A stretch of 64,000 nucleotides of DNA from Acidovorax sp. NCPPB 3576 (lineage in GTDB: Bacteria; Pseudomonadota; Gammaproteobacteria; Burkholderiales; Burkholderiaceae_C). The notes beneath the pieces were generated by a model that was not told the DNA's origin, made no database searches, and saw nothing but the letters and a program-made list of their open reading frames with translations. The stretch lies in contig NZ_CP097267.1 of the NCBI RefSeq assembly GCF_028473605.1, forward strand, positions 2,906,501-2,970,500, read 5' to 3'. Shown here in pieces: positions 31,134 through 40,749 of this stretch (positions are counted from its first letter, which is position 1; every line of letters begins with the position of its first letter). A program made the position numbers and the translations under genes.

Positions 31134-32447
31134 ATGGACATTCTGATGGTGGGCGGCGTCCTGCTGCTGCTGATGATCGTGCTGCTCTCGGGCGGCGTGT
31201 GGATCGCGATGACGCTGGCGATCTGCGGCTGGGTCGGGCAGGCGTTCTTCACGAACACGCAGCCCGGCAAAAACCTGTTTTCTGCCTTCTGGGAAAGCAA
31301 TGCCAGCTGGGAGCTGGCGGCGCTGCCGCTGTTCATCTGGATGGGCGAGATCCTGTTTCGCACCAAGCTGAGCGAAGAGATGTTCGAGGGCCTGCGCCCC
31401 TGGCTCAACCGGGTGCCGGGCCGGCTGATGCACACCACCATCCTGGGGTGCGGCATCTTCGGATCGGTGTCGGGCTCGTCCGCCGCCACCTGCGCCACCA
31501 TCAGCAAGGTGGCCCTGCCCGAGCTGCTCAAGCGCGGCTACGACGAACGCCTGGCGCTGGGTTCGCTCGCCACGGCAGGCACGCTGGGCATTCTCATTCC
31601 GCCGTCCATCACGATGGTGGTGTATGCCGTGGCGGCCGATGCGTCCATCATCCGCATCTTCCTGGCCGGCTTTCTGCCGGGCCTGCTGCTGATGCTGCTG
31701 TTCTCGGGCTACATCGGCTGGTGGAGCCTGCGCAACCCCGACAAGGTGCCCCCGGCCGATCCACCGACCACCTTCCGGCAGAAGATCCGCCAGTCGGGCA
31801 ACCTGATTCCGGTGGCGGTCCTGATCGTCTTCATCGTGTGGGTGCTGGTGGCCGGCTACGCCACCGCCACCGAATGCGCGGCCTACGGCGTGGCCGGCTC
31901 GCTCGGGCTGGCGCTGTGGAGCCGCTCGCTCACGTGGAAGAACTTCACCGAAGGGCTGATGAGCACCACGCGCACCAGCTGCATGATCATGTTCATCCTG
32001 GCCGGGGCGGCCTTCCTGACCAAGACCATGGCGTTCACCGGCATTCCGCGCGAACTGGCCGAGTGGGTCAATGCGATGAACCTCTCGCCCATCGCGCTCA
32101 TCGGTGTGCTGACCATCGTCTATCTCGTGCTGGGCACGGCGCTCGACGGCATCAGCATGATCGTGCTCACCAGCGCAGTGGTGCTGCCCATGATCCAGAA
32201 GGCCGGCTTCGACCTGATCTGGTTCGGCATCTTCATCGTGCTGCTGGTGGAAATTGCCGAGGTCACGCCGCCGGTGGGCTTCAACCTCTTCGTGCTGCAG
32301 AACATGACCGGCAAGGACAGCAACACCATTGCGCGGGCGGCCATCCCGTTCTTCCTGTGCCTGGTGGTGTGCATCGCGATCATCACGGTGTTTCCGCAGA
32401 TCGTCACCGTGCTGCCGGATTTGGTGATGGGCAAGGACGGCGGCTGA
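31134..32447 (+). CDS. dctM: TRAP transporter large permease
   Basis: 437 residues, about 12 hydrophobic segments. Conserved DctM stretches include GSVSGSSAATCATISKVALPELLKRGYD, GTLGILIPPSITMVVY, and EVTPPVGFNLFVLQN near the end. I chose ATG 31134 (MDILMVGGVLLLLMIVLLSGG). It lies 60 bp after dctQ and completes dctPQM. Confidence 0.94.
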   Translation: MDILMVGGVLLLLMIVLLSGGVWIAMTLAICGWVGQAFFTNTQPGKNLFSAFWESNASWELAALPLFIWMGEILFRTKLSEEMFEGLRPWLNRVPGRLMHTTILGCGIFGSVSGSSAATCATISKVALPELLKRGYDERLALGSLATAGTLGILIPPSITMVVYAVAADASIIRIFLAGFLPGLLLMLLFSGYIGWWSLRNPDKVPPADPPTTFRQKIRQSGNLIPVAVLIVFIVWVLVAGYATATECAAYGVAGSLGLALWSRSLTWKNFTEGLMSTTRTSCMIMFILAGAAFLTKTMAFTGIPRELAEWVNAMNLSPIALIGVLTIVYLVLGTALDGISMIVLTSAVVLPMIQKAGFDLIWFGIFIVLLVEIAEVTPPVGFNLFVLQNMTGKDSNTIARAAIPFFLCLVVCIAIITVFPQIVTVLPDLVMGKDGG

Positions 32448-32537
32448 AGGCACAAACACGCGCCAGTCCGTTCGACGCGGCGCCGATCCACGGCACGGGC
32501 GGCTGGTTGCCTCCTGGTTTTTGCGATACTTTGCGGC

Positions 32538-32918
32538 ATGCTGCTCAACGTCGCCGTCATCTGCCTGGCTGCCTGCCTTGGCGCCCTTCTGCGCTGGGGC
32601 TTCGCCCTGTGGCTCAACCCTGGCGGCTTGCTGCCCTGGGGCACGCTGGCGGTGAACCTGATCGGCGGCTACCTGATCGGCATCGCCATCGCCGTGTTCA
32701 CCCAGCGGCCCGACATCGACCCGGCCTGGCGGCTGCTCATCATCACCGGCTTTCTCGGCACCCTGACCACCTTCTCCAGCTTCTCTGGCGAAGTCGTCAC
32801 CATGCTGATGCAGCAGCGCTACGGCATCGCGCTGGCCACGCTGCTTTTGCACGTGGGCGGCTCCTTCACCCTCACCTGGGCCGGCATGCGCACGGCCCTC
32901 TGGTGGGCAGCCCGCTGA
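32538..32918 (+). CDS. crcB: Fluoride ion channel (CrcB/Fluc)
   Basis: 126 residues, four helices. The Fluc signature is clear: GALLRWGFALWLN, WGTLAVNLIGGYLIG with the pore Asn, and GFLGTLTTFSSFSGE with the Na+-site TFSS. It works as an antiparallel dimer to expel fluoride. No Shine-Dalgarno sequence is visible before the ATG. I saw no fluoride riboswitch in the 90-bp leader. Confidence 0.95.
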   Translation: MLLNVAVICLAACLGALLRWGFALWLNPGGLLPWGTLAVNLIGGYLIGIAIAVFTQRPDIDPAWRLLIITGFLGTLTTFSSFSGEVVTMLMQQRYGIALATLLLHVGGSFTLTWAGMRTALWWAAR

Positions 32919-32923
32919 CCCCT

Positions 32924-32949
32924 GGCCCGGCAACGGGCCCTTCTTTTTT
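32924..32949 (+). terminator. Terminator after crcB
   Basis: GGCCCG-GCAA-CGGGCC stem followed by CTTCTTTTTT, 5 bp past the crcB stop. Confidence 0.85.
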
Positions 32950-32968
32950 GCCCGCACAATCTCACCCC

Positions 32969-33832
32969 ATGGATTCCAACACCGACCTGAACGACAGCCG
33001 CCTGGCCAATGCCTGGGCCGAACTGAACAACCACGCCGTGAACGGCAACCCGCTGCATGCCGATGCCTACCGGCTGGCGTTTGCAGACCCCGAATTCCTG
33101 CTGCGCCGCGAAACGCGCGGCATCCGCTTCCAGCTCGAAATGCTCAAGCCCGACCTGGGCCAGACCGCGCAAGGCATCGAGAACACCGTGGTGGTGTACG
33201 GCAGCGCGCGCTTCATCGCCCCCGACGAGGCCGAGCAGCAGCTCGCCGATGCCGAGGCCAGCGGCGACGACAGCCGCATCGCGCGCGCCAAGCTGGCCGT
33301 GCGCAACGCCCGCTACTACGACCTGGCGCGGCAATTCGCGCGCGTGGTCGCCGAGCACAGCGAGCAAAAGCCCCCCGCCGACCGCATCTACGTGTGCACC
33401 GGCGGCGGCCCCGGCATCATGGAAGCCGCCAACCGCGGCGCGCACGACGTCGGCGCGCTCAACGTGGGCCTGAACATCGCCCTGCCCCACGAACAAAGCG
33501 GCAACCGCTTCATCTCGCCCTCGCTGAGCTACAAGTTCCACTACTTCGCGCTGCGCAAGATGCACTTCATGATGCGCGCCAAGGCGCTGCTGGCCTTCCC
33601 CGGCGGCTTCGGCACGCTGGACGAATTATTCGAAGTGCTCACCCTGGTACAGACCGGCAAAGCCAAGCCGGTGCCGATCGTGCTGTTCGGCACCGACTTC
33701 TGGAGGAAGGTCGTCAACTTCGATGCGCTCGTGGAGCAAGGCACCATCTCCGCCGCCGACCTGAACCTGTTCCACTACACGGACGACCCGCAGGAAGCCT
33801 GGAACATCATCAAGGCGTTCTACAAGCTTTGA
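32969..33832 (+). CDS. LOG-family protein (lysine decarboxylase-like fold)
   Basis: 287 residues. The Rossmann-like LOG motifs GGGPGIMEAANRGA and PGGFGTLDELFEVLTL (PGGxGTxxE) are both intact. LOG enzymes release cytokinin bases from nucleotide monophosphates; bacterial members often act as general nucleotide 5'-monophosphate phosphoribohydrolases. This one has about 90 extra N-terminal residues compared with short LOG proteins. It begins 20 bp after the crcB terminator, so it has its own promoter. Confidence 0.88.
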   Translation: MDSNTDLNDSRLANAWAELNNHAVNGNPLHADAYRLAFADPEFLLRRETRGIRFQLEMLKPDLGQTAQGIENTVVVYGSARFIAPDEAEQQLADAEASGDDSRIARAKLAVRNARYYDLARQFARVVAEHSEQKPPADRIYVCTGGGPGIMEAANRGAHDVGALNVGLNIALPHEQSGNRFISPSLSYKFHYFALRKMHFMMRAKALLAFPGGFGTLDELFEVLTLVQTGKAKPVPIVLFGTDFWRKVVNFDALVEQGTISAADLNLFHYTDDPQEAWNIIKAFYKL

Positions 33833-33964
33833 CAAACCGCCTGGCATGGCGCCGAAACCAGGCGCCATCGCCGGCTATTGCGCCCAGGAGCCAGCAGCTC
33901 GCGCCATTGACGCCGCTGCCACGGCCTGCTGCGAAAACAGGCCGTCACCCCCTGCAGCCCGTCC

Positions 33965-35152
33965 TCAATGGGACGCTACGGAATGCGTCCCCTCTTCGCC
34001 CAGGCGCATGGCCCACCGCGAGCCTGCACCGACGCTCGCGCCCACCACCCAGAAAAGCCCCGATACGCCGATCAGCGCCCCCGCCGAGCCGAACAGCACC
34101 GGCATCAGCACGCTCGATGCATTGATGGCCATGAGCCGCAGGCCGAGCGCCTCGCCGTGGCGGTTCGACGGCGTGATCTGGTGCAGCATGCTCATGATCA
34201 TCGGCTGCACCGAGCCCAGAGCGAAGCCCAGCAGCACCGAGCACAGGCCCAGCGCCCAGGCGTTGGGCAGCAGGGGGTACACCGCGAACAGCGCCGCAGT
34301 GGCGACCATCGCCCAGGTCACGACCACGGCCTCGCGCAGGTGCGCCGCCACCAGGGGCATCAGCACGCGGATCACGGCCGCAGCGATGGCGAAGGCGCCC
34401 AGGATGGTGCCGATGACCGACGCCGACAGGCCCCGCTCGTGCCCCAGCAGCGGCACCACGAAGGTGTGCACGTCCCAGCACGACGACAGCAGCCAGTTCA
34501 CGATGAGCAGACGGCGAAAGCCCGGCTCGCCCAGCAGGTCCCAGGCCCGGGGGCGTGCCCCACCAGCCGCGGCGATCACCGGCGGCAGCTCCACCGTGGC
34601 CCGCACCCAGAACCAGGTGGCGACGGGCAACACGGCCATCAGCGCGAAGGCGGCGCGGTAGCCCTCGGTGCTGCCGGCAACGGTCCCGGCATGGTCGATC
34701 AGCATGCCGGCGCAGAACGGCCCGACGAAGTTGGAAACGGCCGGCCCGATGGCCAGCCAGCTGAACACCTGCCGCAATTGCGTAGAGTCGTGCGCCGCGC
34801 GCCCCACATGGCGCTGCAGCGCGATGGTGGCCGCCCCCGTGGCGCCGCCCGTCATGAGCGCGGCCAGGCACAGCATGGGAAACGCCGGCCACGCCAGCGC
34901 CCCTGCGGCACCGACCACCGCCACGACCACGGCATAGCCGACGGGGCGCTTGAGGCCGTGGCGGTCGGCATAGCGGCCCGCCGGCAGCGCCAGGAACACC
35001 TGCGTGAGCGCGAACAGCGCCAGCAAGACGCCGACCGCCGCTGCGCTGTAGCCCTCGCGCAGCGCCAGCAAAGGAGCGGCCAGCCGCATGCCGGCCATGC
35101 AGGCGTGGATACAGATCTGGCCGGCGATCAGGCGGGCGAGTGCAGCGTTCAT
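33965..35152 (-). CDS. Major facilitator superfamily transporter
   Basis: 395 residues from ATG 35152, about 12 helices. LPAGRYADRHGLKRPVGYA is the MFS loop 2-3 motif. The start MNAALARLIAGQICIHACM fits a first helix. The substrate is unknown; the overall pattern resembles drug or sugar efflux families. It lies 1 bp after the rmuC stop, so the two are probably co-transcribed. Longer in-frame starts reach back into rmuC and I rejected them. Confidence 0.88.
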   Translation of the reverse strand: MNAALARLIAGQICIHACMAGMRLAAPLLALREGYSAAAVGVLLALFALTQVFLALPAGRYADRHGLKRPVGYAVVVAVVGAAGALAWPAFPMLCLAALMTGGATGAATIALQRHVGRAAHDSTQLRQVFSWLAIGPAVSNFVGPFCAGMLIDHAGTVAGSTEGYRAAFALMAVLPVATWFWVRATVELPPVIAAAGGARPRAWDLLGEPGFRRLLIVNWLLSSCWDVHTFVVPLLGHERGLSASVIGTILGAFAIAAAVIRVLMPLVAAHLREAVVVTWAMVATAALFAVYPLLPNAWALGLCSVLLGFALGSVQPMIMSMLHQITPSNRHGEALGLRLMAINASSVLMPVLFGSAGALIGVSGLFWVVGASVGAGSRWAMRLGEEGTHSVASH

Positions 35153-35153
35153 G

Positions 35154-36587
35154 TCATGCGGCCTCGTCCTCGATGGCCGGCGGCAGGGCGGCATCCGGTG
35201 CACCCGCCCCCTCCAGTGGGGTGCCCGCCGCCGGTGCCGGCAAAACCTGCACGTCGCGCAGCCGGCGCTGGATGGCGCGCGTTCGCACACCGACCTCGTC
35301 GAACCGTTTGGCCGCCGCGTCGATGGACTTGCGCGTGGCCTCGACCACTTCGCCGAACTTGAAAAACTCGGTCTTCACCGCGCCGAGCAGGCCCCACACC
35401 TCGGACGAGCGCTTTTCGATCGCCAGCGTCTTGAAGCCCATCTGCAGGCTGCTGAGCATGGCCGCCAGGTTGGCGGGGCCGGTGATCATCACGCGACAGT
35501 CGTTCTGCAGCGCCTCCACCAGCCCGGGCCGGCGGATCACCTCGGCGAACAGGCCCTCGGTGGGCAGGTACATCACGGCGAAGTCGGTGGTATGCGGCGG
35601 CGAGACGTACTTGGCGAAGATCTTGCGCGCCTCGGCCTTGATGGAGGTCTCGAACGCGCTGCCTGCGGACAGCACTGCCGCCTTGTCGGCCACATCCTGC
35701 GCGTCCAGCAGGCGCTGGTATTGCTCCACCGGGTATTTGGAGTCGATGGGCAGCCACACGGGATGCTCGTCGCCCCGGCCCGGCAGCCGGATGGCGAACT
35801 CCACGAGGTCGTCGCTGCCGGGCACGACCTTCACGTTTCGGGCGAACTGGTCCACGGTGAGCACGTTCTCGATGATGGCGCCCAGCTGCATCTCGCCCCA
35901 GGTGCCGCGCGTCTTCACGTTGGTCATCACGCGCTTCAAGTCGCCCACGCTGCCGGCCAACGTCTGCATCTCGCCCAGGCCCTTGTGCACCTGCTCCAGC
36001 CGGTCGCTCACCAGCTTGAAGGATTCGCCCAGGCGCTGCTCCAGCGTGGCGTGCAGCTTCTCGTCCACGGTGCGGCGCATTTCCTCCAGCTTGGCGGCGT
36101 TGTCGGCCTGGATGGCGGACAGCCGCTCGTTGAGCACGCCGCGCAGGGCCTCGCCGGTCTGCGTGAGTTCGGTGCGGAAGGCGCCCAGCGCCTGCACTAG
36201 CTCCTGCCGTGCCGCGACGGCATCGGTCTGGCCCAGCGCCAGGCGCTGCTCCAGCTTGCCTTCGAAGGCGGTGAACGCGGCGAGCAACTCCGCACGGCCG
36301 CTGCGCGATTCGTGCACCGCCTGCGCCAGCCGCTCGTCCACGGCCTGGCGCACGCTCTCCAGCGTGCCCTGCATGGTCTGCGTGAAGCCGCGCAGCTGCT
36401 GGGCCATGCCCTCCAGGGCGCCATCGTTCTTGGCCACCGCCAGCTGCGTGGCCTGGGCCGTGGCCTCCAGCCGCTGCAGGCGCATCAGCCACTCGGGGGG
36501 CAGTTCGGCGCGCGGACTGCGCAGCAGCAGCACCGCCAGCATCAGGACGACCAGCACCAGCAAACCCAGGACAGCGAACATTTCCAA
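35154..36587 (-). CDS. rmuC: DNA recombination protein RmuC
   Basis: 477 residues. An N-terminal membrane helix (MFAVLGLLVLVVLMLAVLLL) is followed by a long coiled-coil region (about 30-200). The RmuC nuclease-like domain follows (TRGTWGEMQLGAIIENVLTVDQF; DSKYPVEQYQRLLDA; ITGPANLAAMLSSLQMGFKTLAIEKRS). RmuC limits inversions at short inverted repeats. Length and domains are normal for the family. Confidence 0.95.
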   Translation of the reverse strand: MEMFAVLGLLVLVVLMLAVLLLRSPRAELPPEWLMRLQRLEATAQATQLAVAKNDGALEGMAQQLRGFTQTMQGTLESVRQAVDERLAQAVHESRSGRAELLAAFTAFEGKLEQRLALGQTDAVAARQELVQALGAFRTELTQTGEALRGVLNERLSAIQADNAAKLEEMRRTVDEKLHATLEQRLGESFKLVSDRLEQVHKGLGEMQTLAGSVGDLKRVMTNVKTRGTWGEMQLGAIIENVLTVDQFARNVKVVPGSDDLVEFAIRLPGRGDEHPVWLPIDSKYPVEQYQRLLDAQDVADKAAVLSAGSAFETSIKAEARKIFAKYVSPPHTTDFAVMYLPTEGLFAEVIRRPGLVEALQNDCRVMITGPANLAAMLSSLQMGFKTLAIEKRSSEVWGLLGAVKTEFFKFGEVVEATRKSIDAAAKRFDEVGVRTRAIQRRLRDVQVLPAPAAGTPLEGAGAPDAALPPAIEDEAA

Positions 36588-36602
36588 AACCCGACACTCC
36601 TT

Positions 36603-36666
36603 TTGCTATTTATTTGATAGCTACACCGGCATGAAAATCGCCGGCATGCGGCCTATTTGGCTTGAA
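36603..36666 (+). repeat. Intergenic repeat, copy 4 (before rmuC)
   Basis: TTGCTATTTATTTGATAGCT, then a different middle with ATGAAAATCGCCGGCATGCG and the tail GGCCTATTTGGCTTGAAA. The ends match the family; the middle forms its own CCGGC/GCCGG hairpin. It lies between two minus-strand genes. Confidence 0.75.
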
Positions 36667-36696
36667 ACCACGGCAGCAGCGCCGCCATGGTCCGGA

Positions 36697-37683
36697 TCAC
36701 GATGGCCGCTCGCCCGGCGTGTTCACGGGCGTCAGCGCGCCGCGCCCGTCGAAGAACGCGATCAGGTTGTCCGCCGCCAGGTTGGCCATGGCCAGCCGCG
36801 TGGGCACGGTGGCGCTGGCGATGTGCGGGGTCAGCACCACGTTGGGCACGGTGAGCAGGTCCGGGTGCACCTGCGGCTCGCCCTCGAACACGTCCAGCCC
36901 GGCAGCGGCGATGCGCCTGTCGCGCAGCGCGGCAGCCAGCGCCGCGTCGTCCACGATGCCGCCGCGCGCGATGTTGACCAGGGTGGCGGTCGGCTTCATC
37001 TGCGCCAGTTCGGCGGCGCCGATGGCGTGGTGCGACTCGGCCGTGTAGGGCAGCACCAGCACCAGGTGGTCGGCCTTGCGCAGCAGCTCCTCCTTGGAGA
37101 CATAGCGCGCACCGCACTCGCCCTCCAGCGCGGGCGACAGGCGGGAACGGTTGTGGTAGATCACCTGCATGCCGAAGCCGTGCGCACCGCGCCGGGCGAT
37201 GCCCTGCCCGATGCGGCCCATGCCCAGGATGCCGAGCGTGCTGCCGTGCACGTCGGAGCCGGCGAACATATCGTAGCTCCACTTCGTCCACTGGCCGGCC
37301 CGCAGATAGTGCTCGCTCTCGGTCATGCGGCGCGCGGTGGCCATCAGCAGCGCGAAGCCGAAGTCCGCCGTGGTCTCGGTCAGCACGTCCGGCGTGTTGG
37401 TGCCCTGCACGCCCGCTGCGGTGAGCGCGTTCACGTCGAAGTTGTTGTAGCCCACCGCCATGTTGGCCACGATGCGCAGCCGCGGGCAGCGCGCCAGCAG
37501 CTCGGCGTCGATGCGCTGGCTGCCGGTGGTCAGGGCGCCGTCCTTGTCCTGCAGGCGATCGGCCAGCTCGGCCGGCGACCAGACCGCATCGGCGGGATTG
37601 GCCTCGACCTCGAAATGCTGCGAAAGCCGGTCCACCACCTCGGGAAAGATGGCTCGGGCGACCAGGATGCGGGACTTGGACAT
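36697..37683 (-). CDS. D-2-hydroxyacid dehydrogenase (glyoxylate/hydroxypyruvate reductase type)
   Basis: 328 residues. The NAD(P) motif LGILGMGRIGQGIARR is at about residue 150, and the catalytic Arg, Glu and His fall in VNIARGGIVDD, GLDVFEGEPQ and LTPHIASAT. It most resembles GhrB/glyoxylate reductase, reducing glyoxylate or hydroxypyruvate. Other 2-ketoacids are possible. It is 13 bp upstream of nothing on its own strand but follows the antiporter gene by 13 bp, suggesting shared transcription. Confidence 0.9.
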   Translation of the reverse strand: MSKSRILVARAIFPEVVDRLSQHFEVEANPADAVWSPAELADRLQDKDGALTTGSQRIDAELLARCPRLRIVANMAVGYNNFDVNALTAAGVQGTNTPDVLTETTADFGFALLMATARRMTESEHYLRAGQWTKWSYDMFAGSDVHGSTLGILGMGRIGQGIARRGAHGFGMQVIYHNRSRLSPALEGECGARYVSKEELLRKADHLVLVLPYTAESHHAIGAAELAQMKPTATLVNIARGGIVDDAALAAALRDRRIAAAGLDVFEGEPQVHPDLLTVPNVVLTPHIASATVPTRLAMANLAADNLIAFFDGRGALTPVNTPGERPS

Positions 37684-37696
37684 GGATCAGGACCTT

Positions 37697-39133
37697 TCAG
37701 CGAAACCAGAGGAACGTCATGGCGACGAGCAGCGGCACCAGGATGCCGCACGACCACAGCATGTAGCCGAAGAAGCTGGGCATCTTCACGCCACGCTCTT
37801 CGGCAATGGCCTTGACCATGAGGTTGGGCGCATTGCCGATGTAGGTGCCCGCGCCCATGAACACGGCGCCGGCCGAGATCGCGGCCAGCGTGGGTGCGAG
37901 CGTGGTCATGAGCACGGCCGGGTCGCCGCCGGCGGTGTTGAAGAACACGAGGTAGGTCGGCGCGTTGTCCAGGAACGCGCTCAGCAGGCCGGTGGCCCAG
38001 AAGTACATGGCCGGATCGGGGGAGCCGTCGGGCCGGGTCACCGCAGCCACGATGGCACTGAACGGACCTTGCGTGCCCGCCTTGAGCATCGCGATGACCG
38101 GGATGATGGTGAGAAAGATGCCCGCGAACAGCTTGGCCACTTCCTGCATGGGGGCCCAGCCGAACTGGTTGTCCGCATGCACCTTTCGCGGCGTGAGCCA
38201 CAGCGACGCGCCCACCACCGCCAGCAGCCCCACGTCGCGCACCAGCCCGGGCAGGCCCACGGGCGTGCCGGCAATGCTCCACACCACCGGCGACTTCCAG
38301 AACCCGCTGAGCAGCACCAGGGCGATCACCACGCCCAGCAACCAGAAATTCACCTGGCCGTCGAAGCCGATCGACCGCGTGTCGGGCGTGGGGTCCGCCC
38401 GCGCCGCCTCGCCCGGCCGGCCATGGAACCAGCGGTCGATGGCATAGAAGATCGCCAGCAGTGAACCCACCAGAAACAGCGTCTCCTGGTGGATGTGGCC
38501 AACCGTCCAGAAGAAATCCACGCCCTTCAAAAAGCCCAGGAACAGCGGCGGGTCCCCCAGCGGGGTGAGCGAGCCGCCGGCGTTGGAGACGATGAAGATG
38601 AAGAACACGACGATGTGCGCCACGTGCTTGCGGTGGTCGTTGGCGCGCACCAGCGGCCGGATCAGCAGCATCGATGCGCCCGTCGTCCCCATGAAGCTGG
38701 CCAGCACCGCCCCGATGGCCAGGATCGCAGTGTTCAGCCCGGGGCCGCCATGCAGGTTGCCGCGGATGTGGATGCCCCCCGCCACGGTGAACAGCGCCGC
38801 CAGCAGGATCACGAACGGCAGGTACTCGGCCAGCAGCGCATGCACCAGGTTCACGCCCGCCGCGCCGACGCCGAAGACCGCCGCGAACGGCAGCAGGAAC
38901 GCGAGCGCCCAGGCGGCGGCGATCTTGCCGAAGTGGTGGTGCCAGAACGCGGGCGCGAACAGCGGCACCAGCGCGATCGACAGCAACAGCCCGGCGAAGG
39001 GCACGCCCCACAGCACCGACAGCGCGCTCCCGTCGATCTCGGCGGCCTGCGCCAGGCCCGGCAACAGGCCGGCTGCGATCAGCAACATGCCGCGCAGGCA
39101 GTGCGGCATCGGCATCGGCAAAGACATGGGCAT
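37697..39133 (-). CDS. NhaD/ArsB-type ion transporter superfamily, predicted Na+/H+ antiporter
   Basis: 478 residues, about 12 helices with a possible signal-like start (MLLIAAGLLPGLAQAAEIDG). MGTTGASMLLIRPL and NAGGSLTPLGDPPLFLGFL are ion transporter superfamily motifs, and NAPTYLVFFN and GTYIGNAPNLMVKAIAEERG form the mirrored half. This combination is typical of proteins annotated as sodium:proton antiporters in beta-proteobacteria. A carboxylate transporter is the main alternative. Confidence 0.85.
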   Translation of the reverse strand: MPMSLPMPMPHCLRGMLLIAAGLLPGLAQAAEIDGSALSVLWGVPFAGLLLSIALVPLFAPAFWHHHFGKIAAAWALAFLLPFAAVFGVGAAGVNLVHALLAEYLPFVILLAALFTVAGGIHIRGNLHGGPGLNTAILAIGAVLASFMGTTGASMLLIRPLVRANDHRKHVAHIVVFFIFIVSNAGGSLTPLGDPPLFLGFLKGVDFFWTVGHIHQETLFLVGSLLAIFYAIDRWFHGRPGEAARADPTPDTRSIGFDGQVNFWLLGVVIALVLLSGFWKSPVVWSIAGTPVGLPGLVRDVGLLAVVGASLWLTPRKVHADNQFGWAPMQEVAKLFAGIFLTIIPVIAMLKAGTQGPFSAIVAAVTRPDGSPDPAMYFWATGLLSAFLDNAPTYLVFFNTAGGDPAVLMTTLAPTLAAISAGAVFMGAGTYIGNAPNLMVKAIAEERGVKMPSFFGYMLWSCGILVPLLVAMTFLWFR

Positions 39134-39220
39134 GGGGTCAGGAGCCTCCGTGGTGTGGTTTGGGGATTGCCATCAAGGCGCGTGCCGGCCGGCCGGCGCG
39201 CTGCATGCGGTCCGATGCGG

Positions 39221-40432
39221 TCACGGCAGCGCCGGAATCTCGAACACCTGGCGCAGGTAGGCCAGGTATTTCTCGTCGTCGCACATGCCTTTGCCCGGGG
39301 TGTCGGACAGCTTGGCCACGGGCTGGCCGTTGCAGCGCGTCATCTTGATCACGACCTGCAGCGGCTCGCAGCCCAGGTCGTTGGTGAGGTTGGTGCCGAT
39401 GCCGAACGCCAGCTGGCAGCGCCCGCGGAACTGCTGGTACAGCTCGATGGTGCGCGGCACAGTGAGGGCGTCGCTGAAGATCAGCGTCTTGGTCAGCGGA
39501 TCGACCCGGTTGCGGCGGTAATGGTCGAGCAGGCGCTCGCCCCAGGCGAACGGGTCGCCGCTGTCGTGGCGCGCGCCGTCGAAGAGCTTGCAGAAATACA
39601 GGTCGAAGTCGCGCAGGAAGGCGCTCATGCCGTACACGTCCGACAGCGCGATGCCCAGGTCGCCGCGGTACTCCTTGGCCCACATCTCGAAGCCGAAGAT
39701 CTGGCTGTCGCGCAGGCGCGGGCCCAGCGCCTGGCACGCCTGCAGGTACTCGTGCGCCATGGTGCCCAGCGGCGTCACGCCGAGCTTCATCGCATACAGC
39801 ACGTTGCTCGTGCCGGCGAACTGGCCGGGCCCGGACGGCGCTCCAGAAGAGCGCCGCTCCCCGGTGCCCAGCCGCGCGCACAGCACGCGCAGCACCTCTT
39901 CATGCCACGCGCGGCCGAAGCGGCGGCGCGTGCCGTAGTCGGCGATCTTGAGGTCGCCCAGGCCATCGGCCTGCAGCAGCGCGATCTTGGCATCGAGCCG
40001 GCGGCGGCCTTCGGGAAAGTCGGGCACCTTCTGCGTGTTGCGAAAGTACACCTCGTTCACGATGGCCAGCACCGGCACCTCGAACAAGATGGTGTGCAGC
40101 CACGGCCCGGTGATGGTGATGTCGATCTCGCCCGAGGGCAGCGGGCTCACGGTGATGTACTTTTCGTTGAGCTTGAAGAGCCCGAGAAAGTCCACGAAGT
40201 CGCTCTTGATGAAGCGCATGGACCGCAGGTAGGACAGCTCGGCATCCTGGAAATGCAGGCTGCACAGCGAGCGGATTTCCTCGCGAATCTCGTTGACGAA
40301 AGGCACCAGCTGCACGCCGGGGTTGCGGCACCGGAAGCGGTATTCCACCTGCGCGCCGGGAAACTGGTGCAGCACCACCTGCATCATGGTGAACTTGTAG
40401 AGATCGGTGTCGAGCAGGCTGGTGATGATCAT
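39221..40432 (-). CDS. pncB: Nicotinate phosphoribosyltransferase
   Basis: 403 residues from ATG 40432. [21 protein letters not shown] is the family start. [20 protein letters not shown] holds the autophosphorylated His (in the AHE context) and [10 protein letters not shown] the phosphoribosyl site. It turns nicotinate plus PRPP into nicotinate mononucleotide for NAD salvage. A longer in-frame start (40498) would add a Pro/Cys-rich tail that I do not believe. Confidence 0.96.
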   Translation of the reverse strand: MIITSLLDTDLYKFTMMQVVLHQFPGAQVEYRFRCRNPGVQLVPFVNEIREEIRSLCSLHFQDAELSYLRSMRFIKSDFVDFLGLFKLNEKYITVSPLPSGEIDITITGPWLHTILFEVPVLAIVNEVYFRNTQKVPDFPEGRRRLDAKIALLQADGLGDLKIADYGTRRRFGRAWHEEVLRVLCARLGTGERRSSGAPSGPGQFAGTSNVLYAMKLGVTPLGTMAHEYLQACQALGPRLRDSQIFGFEMWAKEYRGDLGIALSDVYGMSAFLRDFDLYFCKLFDGARHDSGDPFAWGERLLDHYRRNRVDPLTKTLIFSDALTVPRTIELYQQFRGRCQLAFGIGTNLTNDLGCEPLQVVIKMTRCNGQPVAKLSDTPGKGMCDDEKYLAYLRQVFEIPALP

Positions 40433-40749
40433 GGGTGAAAGCGGCCGCGGCGGGCCGGCTGGGCATCTGCAGTGAACGGCAGCGGCGCACCGTCGCATGG
40501 CATTGTGTCATCAAGGGCGCCCCATTGCCGGGCGCTGCGTTGGTCCGGATCTTGCACCGCACCGCTGCCGCCGCCCTGCACGCCACGCCACGCCACGCCA
40601 CGCCGCGCCACCGGCTCCGCCGCCGATCGCATGTCGCACATGTCGCACGGCGGAATGGGACTGGCCGCAACGGGCCTGCGCAGCGCGTATGCTCGATGCG
40701 CCGCAGAGACGACGGCACTTCCTTCATCAAGAACAAAGGTATTTTTCCA
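40433..40749. other. Divergent gap between pncB and ggt with a pentanucleotide tandem repeat
   Basis: 317 bp without a gene. At 40579-40610 CACGCCACGC continues as CGCCA repeated four times, plus two more units with one change. Downstream the short phrase CATGTCGCA occurs twice (40629-40646). There is no obvious promoter; the stretch just before ggt (40735-40749) is AT-rich. Tandem units upstream of a gene can change in number. Confidence 0.5.

Noticed and set aside
32448..32537. Fluoride riboswitch before crcB
   Set aside because: I could not find the conserved GGNGAUG-type pseudoknot core in the 90-bp leader.
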